Positions 1-7,192 of a DNA stretch of 24,196 nt are shown here, piece by piece. A program made the translations under genes and the position numbers. The notes beneath the pieces were generated by a model. The model was not told the origin of the DNA, searched no databases, and worked only from the letters and a program-made list of their open reading frames with translations. The stretch is taken from assembly GCA_030146225.1 (NCBI GenBank), contig JASLCA010000125.1:1-24196 (forward strand), given 5' to 3'. The stretch comes from Sphingobacterium sp. Lineage in GTDB: Bacteria; Bacteroidota; Bacteroidia; Sphingobacteriales; Sphingobacteriaceae. Position 1 is the stretch's first letter, and each line of letters starts with the position of its first letter.

Positions 1-1
1 C

Positions 2-913
2 TTGAAATTAGCGGGTTCAGTCGAATTGGACAAGGAAATGGAAGAGATATTTAAGAAAATCTATTCCAAGAAAATAAATAAAAAATTCGGAAAGTATATC
101 CCACAAAACCACTTAGGCTACCTCTCCCTTAATATTAGCACCGAGGAATATCTAAAACAGATCCCTGCAATTTTGGAGCGTTGGTACGCACCCCTAGTTT
201 ACGATCATAAAGACTTAATTAGCATTGGCAGCCTAGCCTTGGAGATTGCTACTGACGAGAAAGCCGTCGCTAAGGTTATGAATGGTGACAACTTGTTATT
301 TATTAATAGCCTTCAAAAGGTAGAACGCGAATATGTAGACTACGAATATGATGAGGATTATAATTATACGGAGGTTACTAAGACCAAAGAGGAATATATT
401 CCTAGCTTCTTATGGATGTTTACGTCTCAAGATCAACGTCTGTACAAGAAGCTCTTAATCTATGCAGAGAAGATGGAAAAAGCGGTATCAATTGACCATG
501 ACCTCTTCCGATTTTCGGAGAACGACAAGAGCATGCAATTCTATGTCTTATTTAAGCAGGATATGGTTTTCTTAAGCAATGATAGCCTGCAAATCACGCA
601 AATCAAGGAGAATAGATTTAAGAGCACGAATGATGCTAAGATTAAAAGAGATATCAGAAACAATACCATGAATGCGGTGGTGCATGCGGCAGAGATCCCA
701 CAAACCATTAATAAGTTGGGCTTACCAATTATCGGCAGTTGGAAAAAAAGTGTGGATGAATTAGCACAGTATGGAGATATTAGTATTCGTGCTAATGGTG
801 TTAAGAACAAGAAAATTAGTGGCGAGATGTCCATTGATTTCCCAAGCAGCAATGAGAATGCCTTGCAGTATCTCTTACAACAAATGTTAGACAATCTAGA
901 AGACAATAACTAA
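2..913 (+). CDS. DUF4836-like protein, 5' end cut by window edge
   Basis: The reading frame is open from the left edge to a TAA stop at 911-913, so the true start probably lies outside the window; the TTG at position 2 is only the first possible codon. The 303 visible residues lack a signal peptide, as expected for a missing N-terminus. Family evidence is a run of glycine, hydrophobic strand and then YEYDEDYN (residues 114-121), followed about 14 residues later by a PSFLWMF strand, and an ending rich in ENALQYLL, which I associate with DUF4836 proteins of Bacteroidota. These are usually exported proteins of unknown function, about 500 residues long. The next gene shares the acidic-aromatic motif, so the two look like divergent paralogues. 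The family assignment is from memory of its pattern, not a search. Confidence 0.65.
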   Translation: MKLAGSVELDKEMEEIFKKIYSKKINKKFGKYIPQNHLGYLSLNISTEEYLKQIPAILERWYAPLVYDHKDLISIGSLALEIATDEKAVAKVMNGDNLLFINSLQKVEREYVDYEYDEDYNYTEVTKTKEEYIPSFLWMFTSQDQRLYKKLLIYAEKMEKAVSIDHDLFRFSENDKSMQFYVLFKQDMVFLSNDSLQITQIKENRFKSTNDAKIKRDIRNNTMNAVVHAAEIPQTINKLGLPIIGSWKKSVDELAQYGDISIRANGVKNKKISGEMSIDFPSSNENALQYLLQQMLDNLEDNN

Positions 914-924
914 TTGATTTATAC

Positions 925-954
925 ATGGGCTGGCTTAATCACCAGCCCATTTTT
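925..954 (+). terminator. Rho-independent terminator after the DUF4836-like gene
   Basis: A nine-base perfect stem (ATGGGCTGG, 925-933, paired with 942-950) encloses an eight-base loop and runs into a T tract at 950-954. It lies 12 bases after the stop codon and 33 bases before the next start, so the two paralogue-like genes may be uncoupled. Confidence 0.8.
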
Positions 955-987
955 CTAGTATAGAATCGCTAAAATAAAATATTAGCC

Positions 988-2259
988 ATGAAAAAATTTC
1001 TACTTATACTTTTTGGCAGCATAGTTACCATAGTTTTAATTGTTGTAGCAGGGTATTTTATACGCAAGCAACAGGCCTCGAAGCAATTTGTAAGTGCCCA
1101 AAGTACAGCTATATTATCGATTGCGGTGGATGAGCTTATACTTGACAATTTAGGTACGCTCCTTAAGCCAAGCGATAAAGCTGTTGTCGGCAAGGAGCCC
1201 AGCAGCTCCAAGGCTAAAAACTTTTTCTTTAATTCTGGCCTAGCTATTCCGGCTCGCATATTTCTATTTTCAGTACCTCAACATGGAGATCAGTTGTTTG
1301 GAATCCTACCTGTGAGCAACTATGAAAAATGCCTAGCCTATTTTATGGAGGAGCATCCGGATGGTTTAGAACTTTTGGATAAGAGCTCTGGCACTGTAAG
1401 TGTAAAGCTTAGCAAGCATATGCGTTGCTTATTTAACAAAGAATACCTTGTGTATGGCATATCTCAATTAGCAGAATTGGAAGTCACGCAGCTCAGCGAA
1501 TTGATTTCTAAAAGTGATTCCTTGGTTCCCGTAAATACCTTAAAAAACAGCAATCCTGAAATACTTAAGGCACATATAGCCTATAGTCGAATTGATCAAA
1601 GCCTAAACTTAAGCGCCCAGATTAACAATCAAAAAATCATACTCGATGGGGATTGGCAATTGGCTACTACTATGCCAAAGCAGACCGCGATTCGCAAGCT
1701 AGATACGACAGGCAATGTACTTTCCTTCTGGAGCAGCCTACCCCTATCGGAGATCCCAGCATTGGGTCAGTTCTTAGGAAAGTATAGCGCTTTAAGCAAA
1801 GACTCCTTAGCAGCGAGCTATGGAGGTTACGTTGACCTGGAAGTGAAAGCCGGAAAGCTGATGCAGACGGACACAATCTTAACTTACGATTATGATGATA
1901 ACTTCAATCCTATAGAGCAAAAGGAAATCCGAGAAGTTGAAGTCCCCCATATTGTACATGTATGGAGCAATAGTAAGGGCATAGGACAGTACCTGCCGGA
2001 CAATATGTTTTATCATTTCAATAAGAAAGAAGAAAATGGCTATGTCCTTAATTCCACAACGGACCTAGCTGCAGTAAGCCTTACGCAACTGAGCGCCAGC
2101 TATCCCTTGTTTCTACAGGTGGATTTTACACATTGGCCCGATCAATGGACCTTAGGACCTATTGATAAGCTTAAGCAAAGACAGTTAAAACTAAGCCTAC
2201 AGGCCGAGTATAAAGGCGGCAAGCGTATTCAACTAAAGGGCGTTGGAACTTGGAAGTAA
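988..2259 (+). CDS. Membrane-anchored protein, distant DUF4836-like paralogue
   Basis: The 423-residue product starts with a charged N-terminus and one hydrophobic segment (residues 4-24) without a lipobox or clear cleavage site, so it is probably anchored in the inner membrane with the rest in the periplasm. Residues 300-307 (YDYDDNFN) sit in a context like that of the upstream gene: a glycine-led strand before it, an acidic stretch and then a proline-led hydrophobic strand after it. I therefore read it as a divergent paralogue of the upstream DUF4836-like protein, adjacent by tandem duplication. No catalytic motif is visible and I cannot assign a function. The ATG at 988 is preferred because the hydrophobic anchor begins right after it. 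The gene ends in a two-way terminator facing hpf. Confidence 0.75.
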   Translation: MKKFLLILFGSIVTIVLIVVAGYFIRKQQASKQFVSAQSTAILSIAVDELILDNLGTLLKPSDKAVVGKEPSSSKAKNFFFNSGLAIPARIFLFSVPQHGDQLFGILPVSNYEKCLAYFMEEHPDGLELLDKSSGTVSVKLSKHMRCLFNKEYLVYGISQLAELEVTQLSELISKSDSLVPVNTLKNSNPEILKAHIAYSRIDQSLNLSAQINNQKIILDGDWQLATTMPKQTAIRKLDTTGNVLSFWSSLPLSEIPALGQFLGKYSALSKDSLAASYGGYVDLEVKAGKLMQTDTILTYDYDDNFNPIEQKEIREVEVPHIVHVWSNSKGIGQYLPDNMFYHFNKKEENGYVLNSTTDLAAVSLTQLSASYPLFLQVDFTHWPDQWTLGPIDKLKQRQLKLSLQAEYKGGKRIQLKGVGTWK

Positions 2260-2285
2260 GCCCAACCTTTCTGCCCCTAACCATA

Positions 2286-2314
2286 AAAAGCCTCAGCATA
2301 TGCTGAGGCTTTTC
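2286..2314. terminator. Bidirectional terminator between convergent genes
   Basis: A perfect 28-base palindrome (2286-2313; arm AAAAGCCTCAGCAT) is flanked by A and T runs on opposite sides. It is placed to stop the plus-strand gene ending at 2259 and the minus-strand hpf gene ending at 2340. Confidence 0.88.
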
Positions 2315-2317
2315 TAT

Positions 2318-2338
2318 AAACCATCGGATGGTTTTTAT
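2318..2338 (+). terminator. Possible second terminator hairpin
   Basis: A short stem (AAACCA paired with TGGTTT around TCGGA, 2318-2334) is followed by T residues to 2336. It directly follows the stronger palindrome and could act as a back-up for the plus-strand transcript; the stem is weak. Confidence 0.4.
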
Positions 2339-2339
2339 A

Positions 2340-2684
2340 TTAAAACTCTTCTTCTTCGCTGTTAATTAACTCTTTATGGTTACTAACATTGGATTTAACC
2401 TTCGTTTTATATTTATTAATTTGCCTTCTTATAGATTCAATCGCTACGTCGGTTGCCTCTTCAAAGGTTTTCGCCTGTGCTTTAGCAAACAATTGATTTC
2501 CAGGGATATTTAACTTAAACTCTACGACCTTATTGGCTTCATCATCCACATTTTCAAGACGCAAGTAGCAAAATCCCTCAATAATATTGTCTAGGAATAA
2601 ACCGAGCTTAGCTGCTTTTTTCTTAATGAAGTCAACCAATTTTTGATCCGCATCAAACTTGATAGATTGCACTGTAATGTTCAT
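2340..2684 (-). CDS. hpf: Ribosome hibernation-promoting factor, short HPF/RaiA type
   Basis: The 114-residue protein has the HPF/YfiA layout: a beta-strand start (MNITVQSIKFDAD), an amphipathic helix with KLVDFIKKKAAKLGLF, alternating strands through VVEFKLNIP, and a second helix FEEATDVAIESIRRQINKYK at about residues 79-98. The length fits the short form (about 95-115 residues), which binds near the decoding centre of idle ribosomes and stabilises dimerised or inactive ribosomes in stationary phase. The long-form C-terminal dimerisation domain is absent; the tail is just a polar, glutamate-rich stretch (EEEEF). It follows the Xer recombinase gene by 13 bases, an arrangement common in Bacteroidota, so the two are probably cotranscribed. 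It ends against a two-way terminator rather than running into tRNA genes and tuf as in many relatives. Confidence 0.92.
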   Translation of the reverse strand: MNITVQSIKFDADQKLVDFIKKKAAKLGLFLDNIIEGFCYLRLENVDDEANKVVEFKLNIPGNQLFAKAQAKTFEEATDVAIESIRRQINKYKTKVKSNVSNHKELINSEEEEF

Positions 2685-2697
2685 TTTTCCTCCTTTT

Positions 2698-3579
2698 TTA
2701 AGCTTTTGGATGAGCTTGTTTATAAATCGATTTCAATCTTTCTACAGAATTATGTGTGTAGACCTGTGTTGCAGCCAATCCGGCATGCCCTAACAACTCC
2801 TTGATCGCATTCAGGTCTGCTCCATTATTGAGCAGTGAAGTAGCAAAAGTATGTCTCAGTACATGTGGACTTTTTTTCTGCTGCGTAGTAATCTCTCCCA
2901 GGCTCTTTTGTACAATTCGATAGATAAGCGCTGCATAGGATTGCTTACCTTCGTTAGTAACGATTAAAGAGCTGGAATTGTTTTTAAACTCTTGTTCATA
3001 TTTGCGTATTAAGTATTTTCGTAAGGCCAACAGTAAAGTTTGATGGATTGGTACAAATCTCTCCTTACTGCGTTTACCGAATATAAGTATCTTTTTATTA
3101 TAAATATCAATATCCTTCTCTTGAATTGAAATTAATTCGGAAAGGCGAATCCCGGTCCCAAATAATAATTCCATAACCACAAAGCTTCTCAATTCCGTAA
3201 AGGATTCTGCCTGGGCTTCTTGACGTTCCAATAAGTCTACGAGCTTCTCCTGCTCCACAACAACTGGAAGCTTCTTGGCCGTCTTCAGTACCTTCACAAG
3301 GCTCATCGGATTATGACTTAGTAAATTTTCACGGATTAAAAACTTGTAAAAAGAACGTAAGGAAGATATTCCCCTATTGATGCTGCTAGCGGCACGCCCC
3401 TGCTCTTTCAGCAAGGCTAAATAATGCCTTATAACCCGATGATCAACTTCAGCGAAGCGTAGGCCTTCTTGTGTAAGGAAGCTTTCAAAGGATTCCAAAT
3501 CATGGGTGTAAGCTTGCAGGGTATGCTCCGAAAAACGTTTCTCAAACTGAATAAAATTTAAAAACCTCTGCTTCTCCAT
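2698..3579 (-). CDS. xerC: Tyrosine recombinase XerC/XerD type
   Basis: The 293-residue protein has the two-domain Xer architecture: an N-terminal SAM-like DNA-binding domain (about residues 1-90) and a C-terminal catalytic domain. All catalytic residues are visible with the spacing seen in E. coli XerD: R145 in GTGIRLSEL, K169 in FGKRSKER, H239 and R242 in SPHVLRHTFA, H265 in LGHAGL and the nucleophile Y274 in TQVYTHNS. The enzyme would resolve chromosome dimers at dif. The size and the linkage to hpf favour the housekeeping copy usually called XerC in Bacteroidota over a phage or transposon integrase; XerC and XerD are not separable with certainty from sequence alone. A Bacteroidota-type promoter lies 18 bases before the start. 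No rpsU gene is found upstream, unlike in many relatives. Confidence 0.9.
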   Translation of the reverse strand: MEKQRFLNFIQFEKRFSEHTLQAYTHDLESFESFLTQEGLRFAEVDHRVIRHYLALLKEQGRAASSINRGISSLRSFYKFLIRENLLSHNPMSLVKVLKTAKKLPVVVEQEKLVDLLERQEAQAESFTELRSFVVMELLFGTGIRLSELISIQEKDIDIYNKKILIFGKRSKERFVPIHQTLLLALRKYLIRKYEQEFKNNSSSLIVTNEGKQSYAALIYRIVQKSLGEITTQQKKSPHVLRHTFATSLLNNGADLNAIKELLGHAGLAATQVYTHNSVERLKSIYKQAHPKA

Positions 3580-3597
3580 TCTGATTTCCTTCTATGC

Positions 3598-3628
3598 TAA
3601 AGATAACAATAAAGCGGACATGAACAAA
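3598..3628 (-). promoter_or_regulatory. Predicted promoter of xerC-hpf
   Basis: On the minus strand TTTG (3625-3628) is followed after exactly 19 bases by TATCTTTA (3598-3605), close to the Bacteroidota consensus TTTG-N19-TAnnTTTG with one mismatch at the last base. It lies just upstream of the xerC ATG at 3577-3579. Confidence 0.5.
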
Positions 3629-3761
3629 TAATAAGCATCAATTCCATCGTCATGTCATTAACATATAAACGTCGGTAAAGATTATATATTTTAAAAAATA
3701 ATATAATATTGAGCCTACACAATTAGTTAAGCGACATTGCTCTTTAGGCCTAAATCGCAAA

Positions 3762-3834
3762 CAGCTCGAAAGTCCTATAGACTCCGAGCTGCTTTACTTC
3801 AACTTAAACCGTATTCTTGAGAATTTGAATACGG
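3762..3834 (-). terminator. Two tandem hairpins ending the SusCD operon
   Basis: Downstream of the phosphoesterase stop on the minus strand there are two hairpins. The first pairs CCGTATTC (3809-3816) with GAATACGG (3827-3834) and is followed on the minus strand by TTTAAGTT. The second pairs CAGCTCG (3762-3768) with CGAGCTG (3785-3791), with a further inner AGTC/GACT stem, and is followed by TTTGCGATTT. Neither has a long T run, but together they fit the end of a long transcript. The rest of 3635-3720 is very AT-rich and holds no gene that I can see. Confidence 0.55.
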
Positions 3835-3848
3835 CCAACAACATATTA

Positions 3849-5324
3849 CTAAAACAAAAACTCTTCGGTAACCGCTAGTCCAAATTTATCGGAAGCGGAA
3901 ACTTGTAACTTATTTATCTTTTCTGAAAAACCAGTTGGTAAGGCAAGCTCCCAGACATGACTGGAGGCTCTTTTACCCAATGGGTTTACCGTATTCCCCA
4001 AGGTTGGATATACCTTAGACTTATTCTTTTCAACAAGCTGTGAAACATAAGGATCAATTCTTTTAGCAGGCGACATTATCTGCCAGTCAGCATCGTTGAT
4101 ACGTACCTTAACAAGCGTACTGTCGCTTCCTGCATATACATTGGCTAGCAAGACATTCCCCTCCTGCATCAAGGAGACTTGATTAGTCGCGTCCATCCCT
4201 ACTCCTTTGTATTGAAAACTGTACTGACCCTTTTCAAACTGAATACTAAAATAACCTCTGGGCGTACCACATTGCATAAGCGCCTCTGGTACTCCCGCAG
4301 GATTCTTCTCGCCACGCCACCAGTTGCCACAGGTAGCACCTACCCCTAACTCTTGAATGCGCGTGTCGTTAAAAAAATATCGGTTGACCGTATGCGTATG
4401 TCCCGTCAAGATCAACACATTGCTATAGCCCTCGAGCAGTTTAAAGATATCCTTCCTGTTCTTGGTATGCGCCATGGGTATATGCTGATTGATCACGATT
4501 GTTTTATGTTTAGGTACATGCTTCAAGTCATTGGCCAAGAAAAGCAGCTGCTCCGCATCTAGACGGCCCTCATAACTATGCTTACCAGTAGAAAAAACAT
4601 TATTCAAAACCACAAAATGCACCTCTCCATAATTGAAAGCATAATGATCAGCCCCAAACGCAGCGTTAAAAATATCATTCATAAACGTTGGGTTATCCAC
4701 ATTGCGATCATGATTCCCTAGCAAGGTCCAAGAGTTGTTGGGCAGCATATCCATCATATCCTTAACATCAGTCAAAAGCCCCATCTTGTTATTCACCAGA
4801 TCTCCCAACATTAAATTAAATGCCAAATCCTTTCTTTCGGCTAGCTCCGAGAAAATACTTCTTGCGGCAAAGCCTAGCTCCTCTTTGCTATCCACCTGAA
4901 TATCCCCAATAGCACCAATAGTAAAGCGTTCCTTTGATTCCTTTAGTTTAACAACTGGGACTGCATGGTAAAGCGTATCCGAATAGACCTTATTTGGATT
5001 TAGATACAAGAAATTAGCATTACTAACCTTAGAGTTGACTAGACTAACCGCATAGCTGGCAGGTAAGATGGGAAAAATAGATTGCCCTTTCTGCGCGTAA
5101 ATACTATACGCCCCTTTGCGATTGGAGGCTACAATCTCCTTCCCATTGGACAGGAGTATATCCTTGAGTACAGGCTCTCCTTTATCCAATTTTCCATTTC
5201 CATTCTTATCTTCAAAGACCGTCCCCCTAACCAAGATAACTGAATCCTGTACCGCAGCTTGAAGGCTGCCTAAGCCCATCAGCAGCAGTAAAATACTGAG
5301 GCTATTTTTTAATCTATTATACAT
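3849..5324 (-). CDS. Periplasmic calcineurin-like metallophosphoesterase
   Basis: The 491-residue protein has a signal peptide (residues 1-24, ending LQAA) and three parts. The N-terminal part (about 28-125) is a beta-sandwich starting with an EF-hand-like calcium loop, DKNGNGKLDKGE (39-50), like SdrD-B or MetallophosN domains. The central part is a metallophosphoesterase core with GDIQ (140-143), GDLVNN (174-179), GNHD (203-206), NQHIP (H281) and GHTHT (308-312), which supply the dinuclear metal ligands. The C-terminal part (about 330-491) fits the MetallophosC domain. The usual GDxH first motif is GDIQ here, with Q143 in place of histidine. It is the last gene of the SusCD operon, separated from the preceding gene by a large hairpin. 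It would hydrolyse a phosphate ester in the periplasm; the substrate is unknown. Confidence 0.88.
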   Translation of the reverse strand: MYNRLKNSLSILLLLMGLGSLQAAVQDSVILVRGTVFEDKNGNGKLDKGEPVLKDILLSNGKEIVASNRKGAYSIYAQKGQSIFPILPASYAVSLVNSKVSNANFLYLNPNKVYSDTLYHAVPVVKLKESKERFTIGAIGDIQVDSKEELGFAARSIFSELAERKDLAFNLMLGDLVNNKMGLLTDVKDMMDMLPNNSWTLLGNHDRNVDNPTFMNDIFNAAFGADHYAFNYGEVHFVVLNNVFSTGKHSYEGRLDAEQLLFLANDLKHVPKHKTIVINQHIPMAHTKNRKDIFKLLEGYSNVLILTGHTHTVNRYFFNDTRIQELGVGATCGNWWRGEKNPAGVPEALMQCGTPRGYFSIQFEKGQYSFQYKGVGMDATNQVSLMQEGNVLLANVYAGSDSTLVKVRINDADWQIMSPAKRIDPYVSQLVEKNKSKVYPTLGNTVNPLGKRASSHVWELALPTGFSEKINKLQVSASDKFGLAVTEEFLF

Positions 5325-5357
5325 AATTTCCCTATTTAAAATCTGTGCCTTAGGAAG

Positions 5358-5405
5358 GCTAATCTAAAATCGCCGCCCTGAAGGACGGCGATTTAATAGA
5401 TTAGC
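5358..5405 (-). promoter_or_regulatory. Long intercistronic hairpin before the phosphoesterase gene
   Basis: In the minus-strand RNA an outer nine-base stem (5358-5366 with 5397-5405) continues, after a small internal loop, into a GC-rich stem of about 12 pairs including one G-U, closed by a UUCA loop near 5380. It starts three bases after the stop of the lipoprotein gene. There is no T tract after it, so it looks more like an RNA 3'-end stabiliser or partial terminator that lowers phosphoesterase expression than a full terminator. Confidence 0.7.
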
Positions 5406-5407
5406 AC

Positions 5408-7183
5408 TTACAATCCTGGAATTTCATACTTAAATAAAACAGATTTACTATCAATTGTTGTCAGGAGATAAGGAATACCCTCCGCAGTTATGCGCATTTC
5501 AAACTTATCACCATTCTTTGTGGATATTTGTGTTGCTGGGTTCCAGTTACCTGTACTGCTATTATAGGTTGTCACCTTGACACCATTATTCTGATCCCCA
5601 TAGACTAAGAATACTCTTCCATCAGGGTGTACCTTGACGGCAACATTATCCCGATATGCAGCTGAACTTGTCATCTGCGCAAAGCCATCGCCCAACTGCT
5701 TCCAAGAAACCCCATCCCAATGCATCACGTAAGTAATGTAAGAAGGAGAATTGGATTGATAAACCATATAAATCTGACCATCCGCTGTGACATCTAGATC
5801 TATCCCAAAATTACCTGAGTTAGAATTTGACGGACCGACTAAGGTTTTTCCTACTAAAGTCCAAACACCATTATCCAACTTATAGATAGAAGGCTTACGA
5901 ACAGCCGTACCCTGGGAAATATCCATAACTGCATAATAAAGCTTATCGTCCTTGCCTTTAAACAACTTGGAGGCGTTACCCGTAGAAGACTGGGCAAAAG
6001 TTTGTCCAGACCAAGCCCCATTCCTAAAGGATTCCACATAGGTACCGCGATTAGGATAAGGCGCCGCAACCCTTGTGAATATATACCCCAGATAAGGGAC
6101 ATCCGATTGATCAAGCTTTAAACTTAAATAATTCACGCGATTAAAAGAGCCTTGCTGCTTGCCTACATAAGACCAAGCGTTATTCTCAAACTTCTGTAAA
6201 GAAGCATACTGCACGTTATCCCCAACAGCATAATCCTTATACGCTGCATAGGGCGTACCATCTTGTGCAAAAGCCATGGAGATCACATCCACGCGAGTTT
6301 CGGAAAACCCATCTTCAGCTCCCAAAGCAAACCATTGTTTTTTAACTGGATCGTAGCCCGCCATTGCGGCTTTACGCTGTTCATCCTTATCACCCAAAAG
6401 CTGAATCATTAGATAGGGTTGATTGCTGATTGGATGTATATCAAAGGTGCTGGAGCTTATTTTTGCATCAAGCCAAAAGCTAGGCAAATCCATTTGAAAC
6501 CACTGCGGTGCAGTAAGTCTACCTACAGTAACAACAAAATGCTCTGCCGTAGCACTTTCGGCATCCTGTAGCTCCAAGGTTTGCGGCTCTGTATAGTCCA
6601 GGGTTGTTTTTCCAGTAATAAAGTCTGCACCATTTACTTTTATGGTTGCCCCAGTTGTCGTCGTTATACGAGCAGCCAACTTTGTGATATCCGCATCCGT
6701 AGGTAAATCTACTTGAATTGCTGTTTTCACAATCGTACCTGGGTAATCCCTAAACAGGTAATCTGCATTATCCGCCGCATAAAATCCGAAGGAAATTATC
6801 GACGCATTTTTCAAGGCATGTACCGTATACTCGGACATAGCATTTGGAGATTGAAAGCGATAAGCCAAAGGCTCACTCATATCTATAACCGTCACCCCCG
6901 ATTCCTGCACCTTAGCACCAACATAAGCAACCATCGGCTCACTTGTACTCGTAAATGAAGGTACAGCCTTCGTAATATCGATTGCATTTGGTATGCGTAT
7001 ATACACGCTCCTACCTTCAATTACTGCATGAATAGGCTGCTGTAGGCCTTCATTAGCTGCAGGTTCAAAGCTAAAGGAGGTAAGCTGAAGATTGTCAGCA
7101 TAAATCACTTCCTGTTTACTACAGCTAGAAAACAGGAATGTAGCGTAGGCAATTACTGCAGCTAAACTTAATATCTTTTTCAT
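5408..7183 (-). CDS. Surface lipoprotein with two Ig-like domains and a predicted beta-propeller
   Basis: The 591-residue protein starts with a lipoprotein signal ending FLFSSC, so C21 is the lipidated residue. Residues about 31-125 and 127-222 are two related beta-sandwich repeats of the DUF5018 kind, each with a strand such as SFSFEP or SFGFYA, a 'D-I-T-K' segment and a closing 'Y/F-x-V' strand. From about residue 253 to 577 a repeat appears with a DG-x-PY-type strand near 308, 361, 412, 468, 521 and 568 and a tryptophan at 284, 337, 391, 441, 494 and 547, that is, every 50-54 residues; this predicts a six- or seven-bladed beta-propeller. No enzyme residues are evident, so a binding role at the cell surface beside SusC/SusD is the best inference. 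The start lies nine bases after the M16 stop. Confidence 0.8.
   Translation of the reverse strand: MKKILSLAAVIAYATFLFSSCSKQEVIYADNLQLTSFSFEPAANEGLQQPIHAVIEGRSVYIRIPNAIDITKAVPSFTSTSEPMVAYVGAKVQESGVTVIDMSEPLAYRFQSPNAMSEYTVHALKNASIISFGFYAADNADYLFRDYPGTIVKTAIQVDLPTDADITKLAARITTTTGATIKVNGADFITGKTTLDYTEPQTLELQDAESATAEHFVVTVGRLTAPQWFQMDLPSFWLDAKISSSTFDIHPISNQPYLMIQLLGDKDEQRKAAMAGYDPVKKQWFALGAEDGFSETRVDVISMAFAQDGTPYAAYKDYAVGDNVQYASLQKFENNAWSYVGKQQGSFNRVNYLSLKLDQSDVPYLGYIFTRVAAPYPNRGTYVESFRNGAWSGQTFAQSSTGNASKLFKGKDDKLYYAVMDISQGTAVRKPSIYKLDNGVWTLVGKTLVGPSNSNSGNFGIDLDVTADGQIYMVYQSNSPSYITYVMHWDGVSWKQLGDGFAQMTSSAAYRDNVAVKVHPDGRVFLVYGDQNNGVKVTTYNSSTGNWNPATQISTKNGDKFEMRITAEGIPYLLTTIDSKSVLFKYEIPGL
5453..6427 (-). 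repeat. Tandem propeller-blade repeats within the lipoprotein
   Basis: About seven degenerate protein repeats of 47-56 residues, each with a 'DG-x-(P/I/V)-(Y/F)-hydrophobic-hydrophobic-Y' strand; six also contain a W followed by V/L-G or similar. Representative strands are DGTPYAAYKD (308-317), DGQIYMVYQS (468-477) and DGRVFLVYGD (521-530). Confidence 0.7.
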
Positions 7184-7192
7184 AGGTAAATT

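Noticed and set aside
541..906. Minus-strand open frame of 121 codons
   Set aside because: It lies wholly opposite the DUF4836-like gene, has no recognisable domain and no promoter; it is a shadow frame.
2698..3579. Xer recombinase as sign of an integrated mobile element
   Set aside because: No attachment-site repeats, excision genes or phage genes are nearby, and linkage to hpf points to the housekeeping enzyme.
3681..3707. AT-rich inverted repeat upstream of xerC
   Set aside because: It is made only of A and T, has poor pairing and follows no gene directly; in such AT-rich DNA it is expected by chance.
3580..3848. Possible rpsU or tRNA gene next to xerC-hpf
   Set aside because: I looked for the small ribosomal protein frame and for tRNA arms, as expected from relatives, and found neither.
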